Assembly: GCA_949752795.1 (NCBI GenBank)
Contig: OX457056.1
Coordinates: 92,154,942 to 92,218,941, forward strand
DNA length: 64,000 bases
Direction of reading: 5' to 3'
From: Hyperoodon ampullatus
Taxonomy: Eukaryota > Chordata > Mammalia > Artiodactyla > Ziphiidae
Below, piece after piece: positions 12,520-23,525 of the stretch. A program made the translations under genes and the position numbers. Under the pieces are notes generated by a model that worked only from the letters and a program-made list of their open reading frames with translations, was not told where the DNA came from and did not search any database. Every line of letters starts with the position of its first letter. The first letter of the stretch is position 1.

Positions 12520-12712
12520 GCGGTACGCGGGCCTCTCACTGTTGTGGCCCCTCTCGCTGCGGAGCACAGGCTCCGTACACACAGGCTCAGTGGCCATGGC
12601 TCACGGGCCCAGCCGCTCCGCGGCATGTGGGATCTTCCTGGACCGGGGCACGAACCCGTGTCCCCTACATTGGCAGGCAGACTCTCAACCACTGTGCCAC
12701 CAGGGAAGCCCC
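12503..12712 (-). mobile_element. CHR SINE (cetacean type)
   Basis: Minus-strand copy: poly-T, then 'gcggtacgcgggcctctcac' and the full body to 'accactgtgccaccagggaa'. The internal Pol III B-box region reads (reverse) as a 'gggttcgtgccc'-like motif. It is inserted in a MIR. Confidence 0.93.
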
Positions 12713-12734
12713 CCTTATATATTTTTATCTCTAA

Positions 12735-12900
12735 TAGTTATAATGATCCTGGGGAAAAAGTAGCAGTATCCCCATTTTACAGAAGGAGGAAATGAAATTT
12801 CAGAGAGGCTAAGTTAGCTGTTCCAGTTTATAAAGTTAATACATCAGGGTGCCTGGACTCTCACCCGAGTATGTCCAATCCCCAGCTTCATTTGTTTCTG
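12735..12900 (-). repeat. MIR SINE, right part
   Basis: 'cccattttacagaaggagg', 'tttcagagaggctaagttag' and 'ggtgcctggactctcacccg' are the reverse MIR core. It continues the piece at 12,420. Confidence 0.7.
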
Positions 12901-13308
12901 GAGGATGCATAGAGTGGGCGTCATTGTAAGAATGGAACAGGAAACCTGATGATGTTCCTAGCTCTGCGAATGACTTATGGATTATTTGACTATTCTTTTA
13001 ATCTCTTTTGGTGAAGTAAAAACCATGCTACACGCCTCTGTTTATCTTAAAGGGATGTTATGAGACAGATATACCACTGCTGATAAAGCACACTAAGAAG
13101 AGGTGATATAAACAGTCTTATTAGCAGTATAACTTCAGTTTTTCTTTACCCATATTATAATTTCCTTTATAGTATTATATTGTATTATATTATATTAATT
13201 TCAGCATTTGAAATGCTATAACTTAGGAGTTCAACTTATGATAAAGATACTCTTTAAGTTTCCCTAGTGTGTCTATTTCAAATATAATGCAAAAAAAAAA
13301 ACAAAACA
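12901..13308. other. Single-copy AT-rich DNA
   Basis: No exon or known repeat. It includes a TATTATAT-rich patch near 13,170-13,200 and an A-run at 13,291-13,301 just before the next SINE. Confidence 0.4.
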
Positions 13309-13500
13309 GGGGCTTCCCTGGTGGCGCAGTGGTTGAGAGTCCGCCTGCCGATGCAGGGGACGCGGGTTCGTGCCCCGGTCCGGGAAGATCCCACATGCCG
13401 CGGCGGCTGGGCCCGTGAGCCATGGCCGCTGGGCCTGCGCGTCCGGAGCCTGTGCTCCGCAGCGGGAGAGGCCACTGCGGTGAGAGGCCCGCGTACCGCA

Positions 13501-13527
<27 letters not shown>
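13309..13527 (+). mobile_element. CHR SINE (cetacean type)
   Basis: Full-length plus-strand copy, from 'ggcttccctggtggcgcagt' through 'gcctgccgatgcaggggacg' and 'gggttcgtgccccggtccgg' (tRNA-like B box) to 'gcccgcgtaccgc' and a 28-bp A-tail. The body looks little diverged. It sits next to an A-rich target. Confidence 0.95.
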
Positions 13528-13531
<4 letters not shown>

Positions 13532-14299
13532 GAAACTGTCATGCAATTCTTATGGTAGTGACTTCAGAGGAGCTCAGTAATCTCTATCAGGCAAAACATT
13601 TGCTCCTTTGTTTTATATAAAATAGCCATAATCTAATATGTGTTCTCCATTTCTGCATCAAATTATATTCATTCCAACTTTCTTTTTCCATTTCTTTTGT
13701 TCCACTTTCTTCCCAATCTGCCTGAGGTATTTTGTCTATTCAATATTCAGCCTTTTCGTTGGTAGACAATGACTTCTCTCTCTCCGCACCCTCTTTCCCC
13801 TCACCCTCTGATGCCCCCTTCCTGCCCTCTCTGCTCAAATGTTTCCAGCTCAGCCGCTTGCCTCCCTTTATGTTTTCCTTCCCCGACTCTCCTCCTCTGT
13901 CTTCACAGTTAACATTCTGGCATCACTTCCCTCCCTCTCATCCTTCATGCCTCCTTCAACTTTTCCTCATTGCTACACTTATAAATAGCCTCCAAGTAAT
14001 CTAGCATTTATCCAAACACCCTCAGATAATCTCCTGACGCATCTCACAGAAAGCAGTTAACTGCAGCAGGAAAACTCACCATGCTCATTTATTACCCTCT
14101 TAGAAGGAGTGCTGAAGCAGGGGTCAGAACTGAAAGAGACATCCTACCTGATTCAGCAGCTCCTGAAGGGGGAACGTGCGATAGTTGATAAGAAAGCTGT
14201 CTTCTTACATCCAAGGAGGACTGCAAATGTTTCTAAAGAGACGAGCTGCTGCAAAAATATATAAGGCTCTGAATGAGAGAATCTCTGCATGCCCTATGT
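13528..14299. other. Single-copy, partly pyrimidine-rich DNA
   Basis: The segment at about 13,770-13,970 is C/T-rich on the plus strand. This gives a 90-codon open frame with no gene-like features. No exon recognised. Confidence 0.4.
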
Positions 14300-14600
14300 G
14301 TTTTATGACTACAATTAATAATAACTTATTATTGTGCACTTACAATGCACCAGACTTGTTTTAATTACTGAAAGTGAATTATCAAATTCAGAGCTCTTCA
14401 TACAGTTGTGCAGTTTGTGTACTGCACTGAGGAGTCCCGAAGAGGGGAGAGCTGAGGCTGCTTGTTGAACTGTAGGTAGAAGCTATCATTATTCCATTTT
14501 TCAGATGAAGAAGATGAGGCACAGATGGGTTAAGTAACTTGCCCCAGTGGAAGAACCACGTAAATTACAAAGTTAAAACAGGGCCTTTAATATGTTTTGA
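14300..14600 (-). repeat. MIR SINE, degenerate
   Basis: Two blocks fit a reverse MIR: 'cttacaatgcaccagacttg' near 14,340 and 'ccatttttcagatgaagaag', 'gcacagatgggttaagtaac' near 14,500. About 100 bp of extra or degraded sequence lies between them. Confidence 0.6.
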
Positions 14601-14639
14601 CAAATATATAATCTATCACCCCGTATACTAGTCCCTTAC

Positions 14640-14715
14640 TAAACAGCAAGCAAATTTCGGGCAGGCACTGGGTCCATCTTGTTCATCCTTGTAGCTACTA
14701 TTTTTGGATTGGATG
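14640..14715 (+). repeat. Possible L2 3' end
   Basis: 'gggcaggcactgggtccatc' and 'ttgttcatccttgtagct' resemble the 'gggcagggac...ttgttcatctttgtatcc' part of L2. It is short and tentative. Confidence 0.35.
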
Positions 14716-15149
14716 AGAAAATGAAGGGTAAAAGTCATGAAACACCAAAAGGGTTGTTTTTTTTCCAACAAAAGAGACATACAGTGATGTTGAAGAAAAT
14801 GCCCACTCTTTTAACTATTAAGCATTAGTTCTATCTTTACATCAGAACAGGGCTGAGGTGGTGGGAGGAGAGTGTGGGAGAGTCTAGACACACACACTTG
14901 AACGCGGAACAGACGTGGCTGCAGGGGAACAATGCAAGGCAGGCCCCTGGTGTGCAGAATCAGGACATCATGCTGATGGGGGGTGGAGAGTGGGCTGGAG
15001 GAGGGAGGGAGGTCCAGCAAGGGGTATTGGAGGGCATCCTGGGGGCTGAGTAGATCTGGCCCGCAGGAAAGCTTGTTTATAGGCGGGACGGGAAGACTCA
15101 GGAGATACATGGCTGCTGTCCGGTATGCTTAGGGAGAGGCAAGTTTAAT
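14716..15149. other. Single-copy DNA
   Basis: No repeat or exon recognised. The 99-codon minus-strand frame at 14,811-15,110 lacks domain signal. Confidence 0.4.
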
Positions 15150-15335
15150 AACAATGGTGACCATGCATTAAATGCTCATGTATCAGGCCCCGCGTGTTGT
15201 AGGTGTTATCTCATTTCATCCTCACCAGAACCTCTGGGATTGGTACTACTCTTCCTCCCATTTCAAGATGAAGAAATTGAAGCTAAGCAAGTTGTTAAGG
15301 TTTTAAGGACAGTGAAAGGCAGACAGACTCTGGAT
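15150..15335 (-). repeat. MIR SINE
   Basis: 'ttatctcatttcatcctcac', 'cagaacctctgggattggta' and 'cccatttcaagatgaagaaa' are the reverse MIR core. Confidence 0.7.
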
Positions 15336-16839
15336 TCATTCCCAGAGCTGTGATTTCAAAGTCTATATTCTTTCCCTTCACCTTAGGAGGAGAGATTGGG
15401 GTTCGAGGGGGGAGCCCCTGGGATCAGGGTTCAAGGGGAGAGCTCCTACCACAAAGAAGACTAGGGACAGGATGGAAGCTTCCTGAGCCTGGAGGACCAG
15501 GAAAATCACACAGGTTTTTGAGGATGACCTCAGCCTTGGGGAACAGGACTGGCACCCAGAGATAAAACTTTGGTTAAGGTCAGAGGAGAGGAGGTGATCA
15601 CCAGAAACAGATTAAGAGCCTGGTTCTCATGTCTGCACACCTGAGCAGAACCAGCTTCAAGGTCATTTGGCTTTGCTCCACCCAACTACCAAGTCGGGGA
15701 AGTGCCTTTAGTTCTCTCTCTTTCTGGAAACGGGGGTAGAGTTGTACCTGTGTAGCCCTGTGCTGGCAGGAAGTCATTCTGGCATGAAAATGTTGAGTTC
15801 AGATGGTTCTATCTGCCAATATTTGCGCCGAAACTATCTCAAATCCTTTTGGAATGAGGCAGGGTATGAACTTTAAAAATGTACGTGTCTGTGCAGTGGA
15901 TACATTTCCCCAAGCAGCCTTAAAAAGTGCACTTGTATTTTCCGTAAGTATGTTTTTTTCCTTTAATTGGATCTTTTATTGACGTGCTGCAACTAAATTA
16001 TCAGAATACTCATTACGATGCATGTCTAAAAGCAGCTCTGTGTTTTGGCCTCAACTGTGTTTACAGGCTCCATGTAATTTTTTACATATGCTGTTTCTTT
16101 CCTCAAAATGACTGCTTCAAGAAAACTGAAGACACAATGACAGTGGCAAGGGGCTGGCACACATGGGTTTTTGGGTCAAAACAAAATGCCATGCTGCACA
16201 GCCTGGGGAAAAGTGGGCAATATTGCTGGATTGCCACCCTAAGTTTCCAAACTGCAACGATAAAAATGGCCATAAAATAACTGAACTCATTTAAACTCTC
16301 TGAGACAGGTACTTTTCTTTTGACGCTGAAATCATTTAGAGAGCTTTGCGCTTGACAGCAGACACCCTCAAGAGCAGAGCTGGAGACAGGAGGGAGAGTG
16401 GGAGATCCTCGGGGCTGTGAAAAGATGACCGGCAGCCCGAACTGTGGGTCTGCTGCCAGCACCGTGGTGAGGGCCCGAGGGTGCAGATGGGGCTTCTGCC
16501 CCCGTCTGGCCTCCTTGTCCTGAGGCTGGCCCTGCTCTGGGTTTGCAGCAGGCGGCACTGGAGGCCACTCCTGGTCAGAGGGGCACCCTCAGGCCAGTGG
16601 CCGCCCTGAATGGCTGGGGGAGGGATGACAAATACCCTCAGGGCTGTGGATCCCAGTCGAGTGTACCTGAGGAAGCCCAGGTATTCTGGACACATTTTTG
16701 GATGAACCATGACCAAACTTTGAGGGTCCCGATTTTTTTCTTCACGCTGCTTTGTTACTTTACTTGTCTGCAAAGCCCTAACATTTCACTAATATCTTAC
16801 ACTGCCTCTGACCACCCTGAAATTATGACAGGGGAAGTG
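15336..16839. other. Single-copy DNA with a GC-richer patch
   Basis: No repeat recognised. The 16,330-16,640 part is noticeably richer in G+C and CpG than its surroundings and carries overlapping minus-strand frames (16,103-16,558; 16,336-16,773). These frames have low-complexity composition, overlap in different phases and show no recognisable domain, so I do not call a gene. Confidence 0.4.
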
Positions 16840-16965
16840 GAAAGGACAGGGGACTTGGAGCCAGAGAACTGGATTCTACTTCTGGCTCTGCTCCTACTGA
16901 CCTCGGACGGGTTAATTAAACTCTCTGGCATCAGTGTCCTTCTCTGTCAAAGGTAGAGGATGGAT
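16840..16965 (+). repeat. MIR SINE
   Basis: 'ggacttggagccagagaact', 'ttctacttctggctctgctc' and 'ctctctggcatcagtgtcct' follow the MIR plus-strand order. Confidence 0.65.
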
Positions 16966-17184
16966 GCAAGACCCAGTGTTCAGTGAGGAGCTTGGAGATC
17001 GCCTGGCCCATTCGACACAGGGACCTGAGGGGTGAGGAAGCTGAAGCATCACACCGCCTCGTGCTCCCCTGGAATCTCAGGTGGTGGGTCCTGCAATGTG
17101 TCCAGAGCTCTCCCGCGTCCTCCCCACTCTACACCCACACCACGCTGTCGCAGATGAAGTCCTGTCTGCCTGTGAGATTCTACA
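16966..17184. other. Single-copy DNA
   Basis: Nothing recognised before the tandem repeat at 17,185. Confidence 0.35.
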
Positions 17185-17228
17185 GAACTACGTAGACTGA
17201 CATCGTGAACTACGTAGACTGACATCGT
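17185..17228. repeat. Perfect 22-bp tandem duplication
   Basis: Two identical 22-bp units (17,185-17,206 and 17,207-17,228), each containing the 8-bp palindrome ctacgtag. The perfect identity suggests a recent slippage event or an assembly artefact. No function is evident. Confidence 0.9.
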
Positions 17229-17477
17229 TTCTGTCCCCCACTGTTGACGACACAAAGGAACACTAAGGGAGGAGTGAGGGTTCCTGCATAACATCACAAA
17301 GCATATTTACCATCATCATCAACATAAATAGAAAACTTTCCTAATATCTACTGTGTTAATGATACCATCACCATCTATTGCTGGTGAAATTACTTGACCT
17401 CTAATAATATCTATTGTAAGAAAGGAAGCAAACTGATACCAGAAGAAACTATTGTGTTTACTTATGTTTCCTTTTCT
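17229..17477. other. Single-copy DNA
   Basis: AT-rich, with several near repeats of 'taatatctactgtgt' and 'taatatctattgtaa' around 17,342-17,420. No exon recognised. Confidence 0.35.
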
Positions 17478-17565
17478 AGATTCAGCTTCTTAAAGGCAAG
17501 GACTGAGTGACTGCTGTTTGAGCAGCACTTATTTAATTAGCATCATGCCTGGTCTCTGTAAAACA
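17478..17565 (+). repeat. L2 LINE 3' end
   Basis: 'tagattcagcttcttaaagg', 'caaggactgagtgactgctg' and 'atcatgcctggtctctgtaa' are a degenerate L2 terminus. Confidence 0.5.
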
Positions 17566-18038
17566 GAAAGAGAAAGAAAGTTTGTAGATAATCCAAAACC
17601 CTTTAATCTCCCTCACACTTTTTCCAATAAACCTTTGTTGAAAACTGCTAAGTACCTCCTGCTTTGAGGAACTAACAGCTCTCTTGATTCCACATGCAAG
17701 GAGAGGGGCAAAGAGAGAGAGTGTGCCAGAGGGAGGAGAGTAGGGGAGGGGTCTGACGAACTCTAAGTCTTCAGTAGGGAGGGTGGATGTAAGTGGATCA
17801 CCGTGGTCTTCCCTGCACATTCCACTGCGGGGGCTGTCTCCATTGGAGGCTGCCTCGTGTCCCGGCTCTAGAACCCAGCAAGGCAGGGGACTCAGAAGCT
17901 TGCTGTGAGGCCCTGGTGGTGGCAGAGAGGAGGACTGGTCCTGCTGATGGCAGTAAAGACATTGAGCTGGGGTCTCTCTCCACCCCAGATCTAGCCAGAA
18001 TGGCACTCGGGTCGCATTTAGCCTCTGCTCTGTGTCTA
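17566..18038. other. Single-copy DNA
   Basis: No exon recognised. The overlapping frames on both strands (157 codons minus, 182 codons plus) run into a SINE and are not supported as genes. Confidence 0.4.
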
Positions 18039-18256
18039 TTTTATTTTATTATTTTTTTTTTTTGTGGTACGCGGGCCTCTCACTGTTGTGGCCTCTCCCG
18101 TTGCGGAGCACAGGCTCCGGATGCGCAAGGCTCAGCGGCCATGGCTCACGGACCCAGCCACTCCGCGGCATGTGGGATCTTCCCAGACCGGGACACGAAC
18201 CCGTGTCCCCTGCATCGGCAGGCGGACTCTCAACCACTGCGCCACCAGGGAAGCCC
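18039..18256 (-). mobile_element. CHR SINE (cetacean type)
   Basis: Minus-strand copy with a T-rich tail and the body 'gtggtacgcgggcctctcac' to 'gccaccagggaagcc'. It is flanked by a clear 14-bp target-site duplication, ctgctctgtgtcta, at 18,025-18,038 and about 18,256-18,269. Confidence 0.95.
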
Positions 18257-18269
18257 TGCTCTGTGTCTA

Positions 18270-19599
18270 AACAACGTTAAACAGATGCCTGAAGTCTTGG
18301 TCCTGCCTTTTGAGCTGCTTTCTTCCCCCATCTTTGGATAAAAGAGAGTAAGTCTCAAACAAAAGGTCACTTTGGATTGCGGAGGCGCTGGCCCTCACAC
18401 ATTCACAACTCCGCGTCAGACAGGGACCAGGCTTATTATTTGAATTTTTAAATGCTGAAGGAGACAGAGGGGCCCGCAAGGTCACGCTGACATTCCAAGC
18501 TCTCTAGCCTTTAGTACCCACTGTCTCCTGGAGCTGGAGTAAAAAGATCTTAGGGATCTGATGCACAGATGATAACAGAGCAGTGATAAAAGCCCTCCAG
18601 CTGGAGGTGACGCCCCTCAGCATCACCGGAGCCTCCGTCCCGTTTCCTGTGCGGAGCATATTGGAAACACATTGGACTTCTTTTCCCTTTTAAAAATGCT
18701 GTTTTATGTTTCAGCTTTCAAGATGTCCTAATTTCTGCATCACAGCATCTTCACACACCAACTCAACGTGTTTCATGTTCATTTGGGGAGAGCCTACCCG
18801 CCCCTCTCCTTCTAAGGCATCAAAGGGAAGATGCTGGCTTAGGGGATAAGCGGCTATAGGGGTGTATGGAGTTTGGGGTGAGAAGAGGGAGAACACAATG
18901 AAATTATGACTAATTTGGTCCATCTCATCCCAGAGAACCAGAACCCTGTGAATTATTTATGATCCTCCTGACCCCCACAGCAATTCAGATTGTGGTGCCT
19001 GCCAAGAACAGATTAGGCTGTCTGCATCTGTTCCTCTTCCCAATCAAGCAAACCTCCTTGTCTGAGGAAGGAGAAAGGCCAGTGGCCAGGACAAAGGATC
19101 AGCCCGAGAGAAGAAGAAGATAAGGCTGCATTCCGGGGCTTCTACTGAAAAGCCACTCACTGGAGGCACAATCAGATCATTTTTCAAAACCCAGATCAAG
19201 TACCTGGTTGCCTCTGCACATCTAAGAGACTCAGAATAGCAGCATCACCAGGAACATTTCAGATGTTTAACCTTTATCTTGCTTCAGAGGCATGCGTGAC
19301 TTCAGGTCCGTTACAGACTAGGTTTGGCTCAGGGGACCATGAACTTCTTCCCCCAAAACCGAGGACCCCTCCATGCTACAGCGCTGGATATGTTACATTT
19401 AGGACTGTATCCCTCTGAGCCCACTTGGAGCTGTTCCTGTTGGTGCCATTCATAGCTTTTGAAGGTGGCTCATGATAAGAGACTAAATCTCCCTTATTCA
19501 TTCTCAAATGCTTATTACCATATTCATGAAAATGAAAGGGAATATTAATTTCAAAAGAGCTATTTCAGCTTTCCTAGTGCCTATCCCTTCTCATCAGCA
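18270..19599. other. 1.3 kb of single-copy DNA
   Basis: No exon and no confident repeat recognised. Confidence 0.4.
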
Positions 19600-19740
19600 T
19601 CTGATTCAATCCAACTTATATTTCTTGAGCATCTCCTAAGGCCTTGGTATGGTTCTAGGCAATGAGTCGAAGGGTACAGACAAAGGAAAGACAATCTCTG
19701 CCTCTGGACTTAAATGTCTGTAAACAAATACGTAAATAAT
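19600..19740 (-). repeat. L2 LINE fragment
   Basis: Plus strand 'ttcttgagcatctcctaagg', 'tatggttctaggcaatgag' and 'gacaatctctgcctctggac' fit the reverse complement of the L2 3' end. Confidence 0.55.
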
Positions 19741-19834
19741 AGGTCCCACCTATATCTTAAGCTCTACAGGCACAGAGACCTTGTCCCTCCCGCCCTCCTT
19801 CCCTCCCCCACTACTTCATTCTCTCCTTCACGTC

Positions 19835-19912
19835 ACCTGCCAGGCATTGCTCTTGGTGCTGGGAGTACAGTGGTAAACGAAAGAGAAAGATCTCTGTCCT
19901 TCTGAGGCATAC
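19835..19912 (-). repeat. L2 LINE fragment
   Basis: 'gccaggcattgctcttggtg', 'ctgggagtacagtggtaaac' and 'ctctgtccttctgaggcata' match reverse L2. It may be part of the same locus as the preceding fragment. Confidence 0.55.
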
Positions 19913-19919
19913 ATTCTAG

Positions 19920-20095
19920 AGCTGTTCAATACGGTAGTCATCAGCCACATGTAACTACTTAAATATACATTGAAATTAGTAAAATTACACAGTTAGCCCC
20001 TCAATTGCACTAGCCACACTTCAAGTGCTCCACAGCCACAGGGGGCTAGTGTCTGGTCACCCACAGTTCCACTAGACAGTGCTGTGCTGGAGTCT
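19920..20095. mobile_element. Degenerate hAT-like (MER-type) palindromic DNA transposon
   Basis: 'gctgttcaatacggtagtca' with 'cagccacatgtaactac' at the left, and 'ccacagccacagggggctag' with 'tccactagacagtgctg' at the right, resemble the inverted ends of a small non-autonomous MER element ('ccaatacggtagccactagccacatg'). The exact family name is uncertain. Confidence 0.55.
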
Positions 20096-20099
20096 TGTT

Positions 20100-20195
20100 T
20101 GTGATTAGATCTTTAGAGTCCAGCACTGTGTCAGGCACATAGTAGGCACCATTAAGCAGTTGCTAAATGTTAAGTACAACAATAAAGGTATGTTC
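20100..20195 (+). repeat. L2 LINE 3' end
   Basis: 'tagagtccagcactgtgtca', 'ggcacatagtaggcaccatt' and 'agcagttgctaaatg' fit the L2 terminus. Confidence 0.6.
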
Positions 20196-21004
20196 CAGCA
20201 CAGAAATAGCAGAGGATGAAATATTTTACATAATAGATGGAGGTCAGGGAATACTTCCCAGAGGAGAGAGGAACTGGTGATAGGGTTTGAAATATATTAA
20301 AAGTTTTTATATACATTTGGTCGACAAAGGCAGCTTGCTACAATTCTAAGGGGAGAGTGGAAGAGGATTCCTTTCCAAGTTAAATTGCCACTTTAATGGT
20401 AGCACTGGATAGCTGCCCCTCAGACAGGGTAGGCTGTGACGTGGGAGAAGAGGAAAAGGCCACAATAACAGCTTTCAGACTCCTGAGGAATTCTCATTAG
20501 GCGGAAGTAAACAAAAAGCATGCCCTCCTTATTTTAGGAAATAAACAGTTTGCAGTAAATGCCTGGAATAGTGCTGGTTTTTAAGTATCACTATGCTCTT
20601 CAAAATGAATGCTCTATGAGGCCTCCTTTTTAATCAGAAAATATGCTAGTCAGAGCCTTCCATAAAAAGAAGCAGTACTTAGGTGTCCATTCCTTAGCCA
20701 CAAAGGAAACTGAATAACAACATACACACGACATGTGGTCAGTGATGGAGACCTCTGGGGTCTGATTCAGAATCGCTCTCGTCTAGAGTCATCTGATCCA
20801 GTGGGTGTCTTAGCTACATAAGAACCAGAAGGTTGGAGAGCGTGGAAAGAAGACATAAACAAGCGTCATGCAGAGGCCAGGTCAGTCTGACTTCAGTTAC
20901 CAAGGTCTGCTTACCAGAGAAGCATGAAGACAACCTGGCTGTGTGTTGTATAAAGGTGACCTGGTGGCTGGCCAGACACCCACTGTCACTGTCATCAAAA
21001 TATG
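20196..21004. other. Single-copy DNA
   Basis: No exon recognised. A short stretch near 20,240-20,270 may be further degenerate L2, but it is too weak to call. Confidence 0.4.
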
Positions 21005-21096
21005 TCCTATAACTAACAATTATTTAGCTCTCACTACATGCCAGACGTCATTTAATTCATTTAGTTCCTACAGCAACGCTGCAAGATGGGTACCAT
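21005..21096 (-). repeat. MIR SINE, left part
   Basis: 'acaattatttagctctcact', 'acatgccagacgtcatttaa' and 'gcaagatgggtaccattatg' are the reverse MIR end. It resumes beyond the SINE at about 21,427. Confidence 0.75.
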
Positions 21097-21426
21097 TATG
21101 ATTCTTTTTTTTTTTTAAGATGTTGGGGGTAGGAGTTTATTAATTTATTAATTTATTTATTTTTGCTGTGTTGGGTCTTCGTTGCTGTGCGAGGGCTTTC
21201 TCTAGTTGTGGCAAGCGGGGGCCACTCTTCATCGCGGTGCGTGGGCCTCTCACTATTGCGGCCTCTCTTCTTGCGGAGCACAGGCTCCAGATGCGCAGGC
21301 TCAGTAGTTGTGGCTCACGGGTCTAGTTGCTCCGCAGCACGTGGGATCCTCCCAGCCCAGGGCTCGAACCCGTGTCCCCTGCATTAGCAGGCAGATTCTC
21401 AACCACTGCGCCACCAGGGAAGCCCC
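21097..21426 (-). mobile_element. Older, longer CHR-type SINE
   Basis: Minus-strand copy with an A/T-rich tail region ('ttaatttattaatttattta'), 'gctgtgttgggtcttcgttg', 'gcgagggctttctctagttg', then the common body and the head 'gcgccaccagggaagccc'. It carries the extra ~80-bp 3' part absent from the short cetacean form. The 14-bp TSD tatgattctttttt lies at 21,097-21,110 and 21,427-21,440. It is inserted in a MIR. Confidence 0.9.
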
Positions 21427-21545
21427 TATGATTCTTTTTTGACAGACGAAGAAACTAAGGCACAGAGAGGTGAAGTGACTTGCCTAAGGTCACACAACTA
21501 ATTGGCAAGTGGTAGAGCCGGTATTTGAAAGCAGACAGACAGGTC
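21427..21545 (-). repeat. MIR SINE, right part
   Basis: 'gacgaagaaactaaggcaca', 'gagaggtgaagtgacttgcc' and 'taaggtcacacaactaattg' are the reverse MIR core, continuing the piece at 21,005. Confidence 0.85.
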
Positions 21546-22244
21546 AAAGAAGGCAGAATGGTGGGAGGGCTCAACCCTTGCTTATACTGTTGGGGGCATC
21601 CTAGAAACTTTCCAGGGTGATTCCCTTGCCTGAATCCCCAAAACAGGTGATGCGTCACCGGGAGAGTAGAGAGTAAGGGAAACTGCTTACTGCCAGGGGG
21701 CATTTTTAAGTCTAATGCATCCCTTTTTTTGCCCCCTAAAGGCTCAGTGTTCTCAGGAGAGATGGGGATTTCTAGTCAACTTTGGTCATGACTGCACTCC
21801 CTGAATCCATTGAGGCCAAGGCAATAGATGCTGACGAGATCTGCAAATTCTGTACTTTTCCATGAAGTTCCAAGGGGCATGAATAAGAGTGACCCATCAC
21901 AGCTGATCTCTGCTGGTGGGAAAGCCCCTGTCTTGCCTGATGGAGGTCAGGCATCTGACCCTGCTCAGCCAGGAGGACCAAGAGCCCCAAGCCTTGGCCA
22001 ATGCTGCACCCACAACCACTGAGTTTTTCCAGTTCAAGAAGAGGAGTTCGTGAGGGCCCCCTGTCCTTGCACATTAAACTGAAGACAGCTGCAGGCAGCA
22101 AAGGCTCTTCATACTCCTTTATTGATAGGTATGCCCATTACAGCATTACAAATACACCAGCCCCCGTCTAATGAAAGATGGTTAATTTTCTTAAATTGGC
22201 ATCTATTTCTTGAAGTCCTTTCATCCCATAAAGAAGAGTCAACT
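21546..22244. other. Single-copy DNA
   Basis: No exon or repeat recognised. Confidence 0.4.
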
Positions 22245-22452
22245 GGGCTTCCCTGATGGCGCAGTGGTTGAGAGTCCACCTGCCGATGCAGGGGACACGG
22301 GTTCGCGCCCCGGTCCAGGAAGATCCCACATGCCACGGAGCAGCTGGGCCCGTGAGCCATGGCTGCTGAGCCTGTGCGTCCAGAGCCTGTGCTCCACAAC
22401 GGGAGAGGCCACAGCAGTGAGAGGCCCGCATACCGCAAAAAAAAAAAAAAAG
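22245..22452 (+). mobile_element. CHR SINE (cetacean type)
   Basis: Plus-strand copy from 'gggcttccctgatggcgcag' to 'gaggcccgcataccgc' plus an A-tail. Its 13-bp target-site duplication aagaagagtcaac lies at 22,231-22,243 and 22,454-22,466. Confidence 0.95.
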
Positions 22453-22466
22453 AAGAAGAGTCAACC

Positions 22467-23394
22467 TATAATAAGATGGAATAATAAAACCTGCAATCAA
22501 AGAGATACAAAGAGTATCATGTTGAAAAAAAATAAGACTTATGTGCTCTTAACATGACTGAAGCAAGCTTCTTGGCTGTGCTTTATGATGACATCCAGAT
22601 TCTACTGAAATTGTCCACATTTTATGTGCATTCAAAAATGTGAAAGGCATCATCGCCAACAGGGCATTCCGCTGTGTACCTGCCTTTGAGTAAGTGTTCC
22701 TGTACGCCATGCCCTCCCCCACACACTTCGGGAGAAAAGAAGAAGAAGAGGGGGCCCAGAGCTCTGTGTGCCCCTGGCAAAACCTTTCCCTTCCCATCGC
22801 TGCCTCTCCTTCAGCACTCACGGTCTCACTATCACAACTGCCTTGGACACCATTAGGACTAACCCCAACATATCCCGCACCCCCTTTTTGTATCTGTCAC
22901 CAAGGTTCCCAGTTATCCCTCATCACTCCTGTTCCCAGTATGGCTCTACACATCCCTACTCTGCTTCCATTTCCCCCTGCCCAACTTCCAAATTCCTGTG
23001 CCTTCTGGAACCCATGTCCCTCAGCAGGAAGATCCTCAAAAGTCTCAACTTCTGCTTTGAAACATCCCTTCACCTTCTTGCTCCACCCAGGAGTAGGCTC
23101 TCCGCTCACTCACCACCCTCTCAAGCAGTGACTGTTTTCTCTCCTACAAATTTCACAGCACTGGGCCTGGAGGGGATGTAGATTCTCCTTCAGTTGGGAG
23201 CAGTAGCAATACTGCCCATAACAGCTGTGTTTCAGGGATATGAACAGACTTTACTTGTTAGGCTTTCCAGGCAAACTGTTCTACGGGATTAAACCCAACC
23301 CAAGTGCAAGGATGCCTCCCATGTCCTGGCTGAGTTACCTAAGTACCCTACTTAGTTAACTTTGTGAATTTGAGCAAGTTGTTTTCTTCCAACC
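22467..23394. other. Single-copy, C/T-rich DNA
   Basis: The 22,690-23,130 part is pyrimidine-rich on the plus strand and gives long open frames (137 and 145 codons) in two phases. Such frames are expected from low stop-codon density, and I see no domain or splice signal that would make either a gene. Confidence 0.45.
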
Positions 23395-23525
23395 CACAGG
23401 TTTTTATCAAGTACAACCTACTCTGTGCTAGGTGTTGAGAGAAGTTTAAAATACGGACTCTACCCCCCCCTCAAGCCTTATCTAGCTGGGGAAACAGGAG
23501 TTCATGTGGGAAATGACCAAAGGCA
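23395..23525 (-). repeat. L2 LINE fragment
   Basis: 'atcaagtacaacctactctg', 'tgctaggtgttgagagaag' and 'agccttatctagctggggaa' fit reverse L2. Confidence 0.6.

Noticed and set aside
13309..13380. Possible tRNA gene from a 'gggttcgtgcccc' B-box
   Set aside because: It is the Pol III promoter part of a CHR SINE, followed by the SINE body and A-tail.
16103..16773. Minus-strand frames of 151 and 145 codons in a GC-richer patch
   Set aside because: Overlapping phases, repetitive composition, no recognisable family. Open frames are expected in GC-rich DNA.
22694..23181. Plus-strand frames of 145 and 137 codons
   Set aside because: Both come from a C/T-rich stretch with few stop codons. Translation is Pro/Ser/Leu-rich in two phases at once, which is typical of composition rather than a gene.
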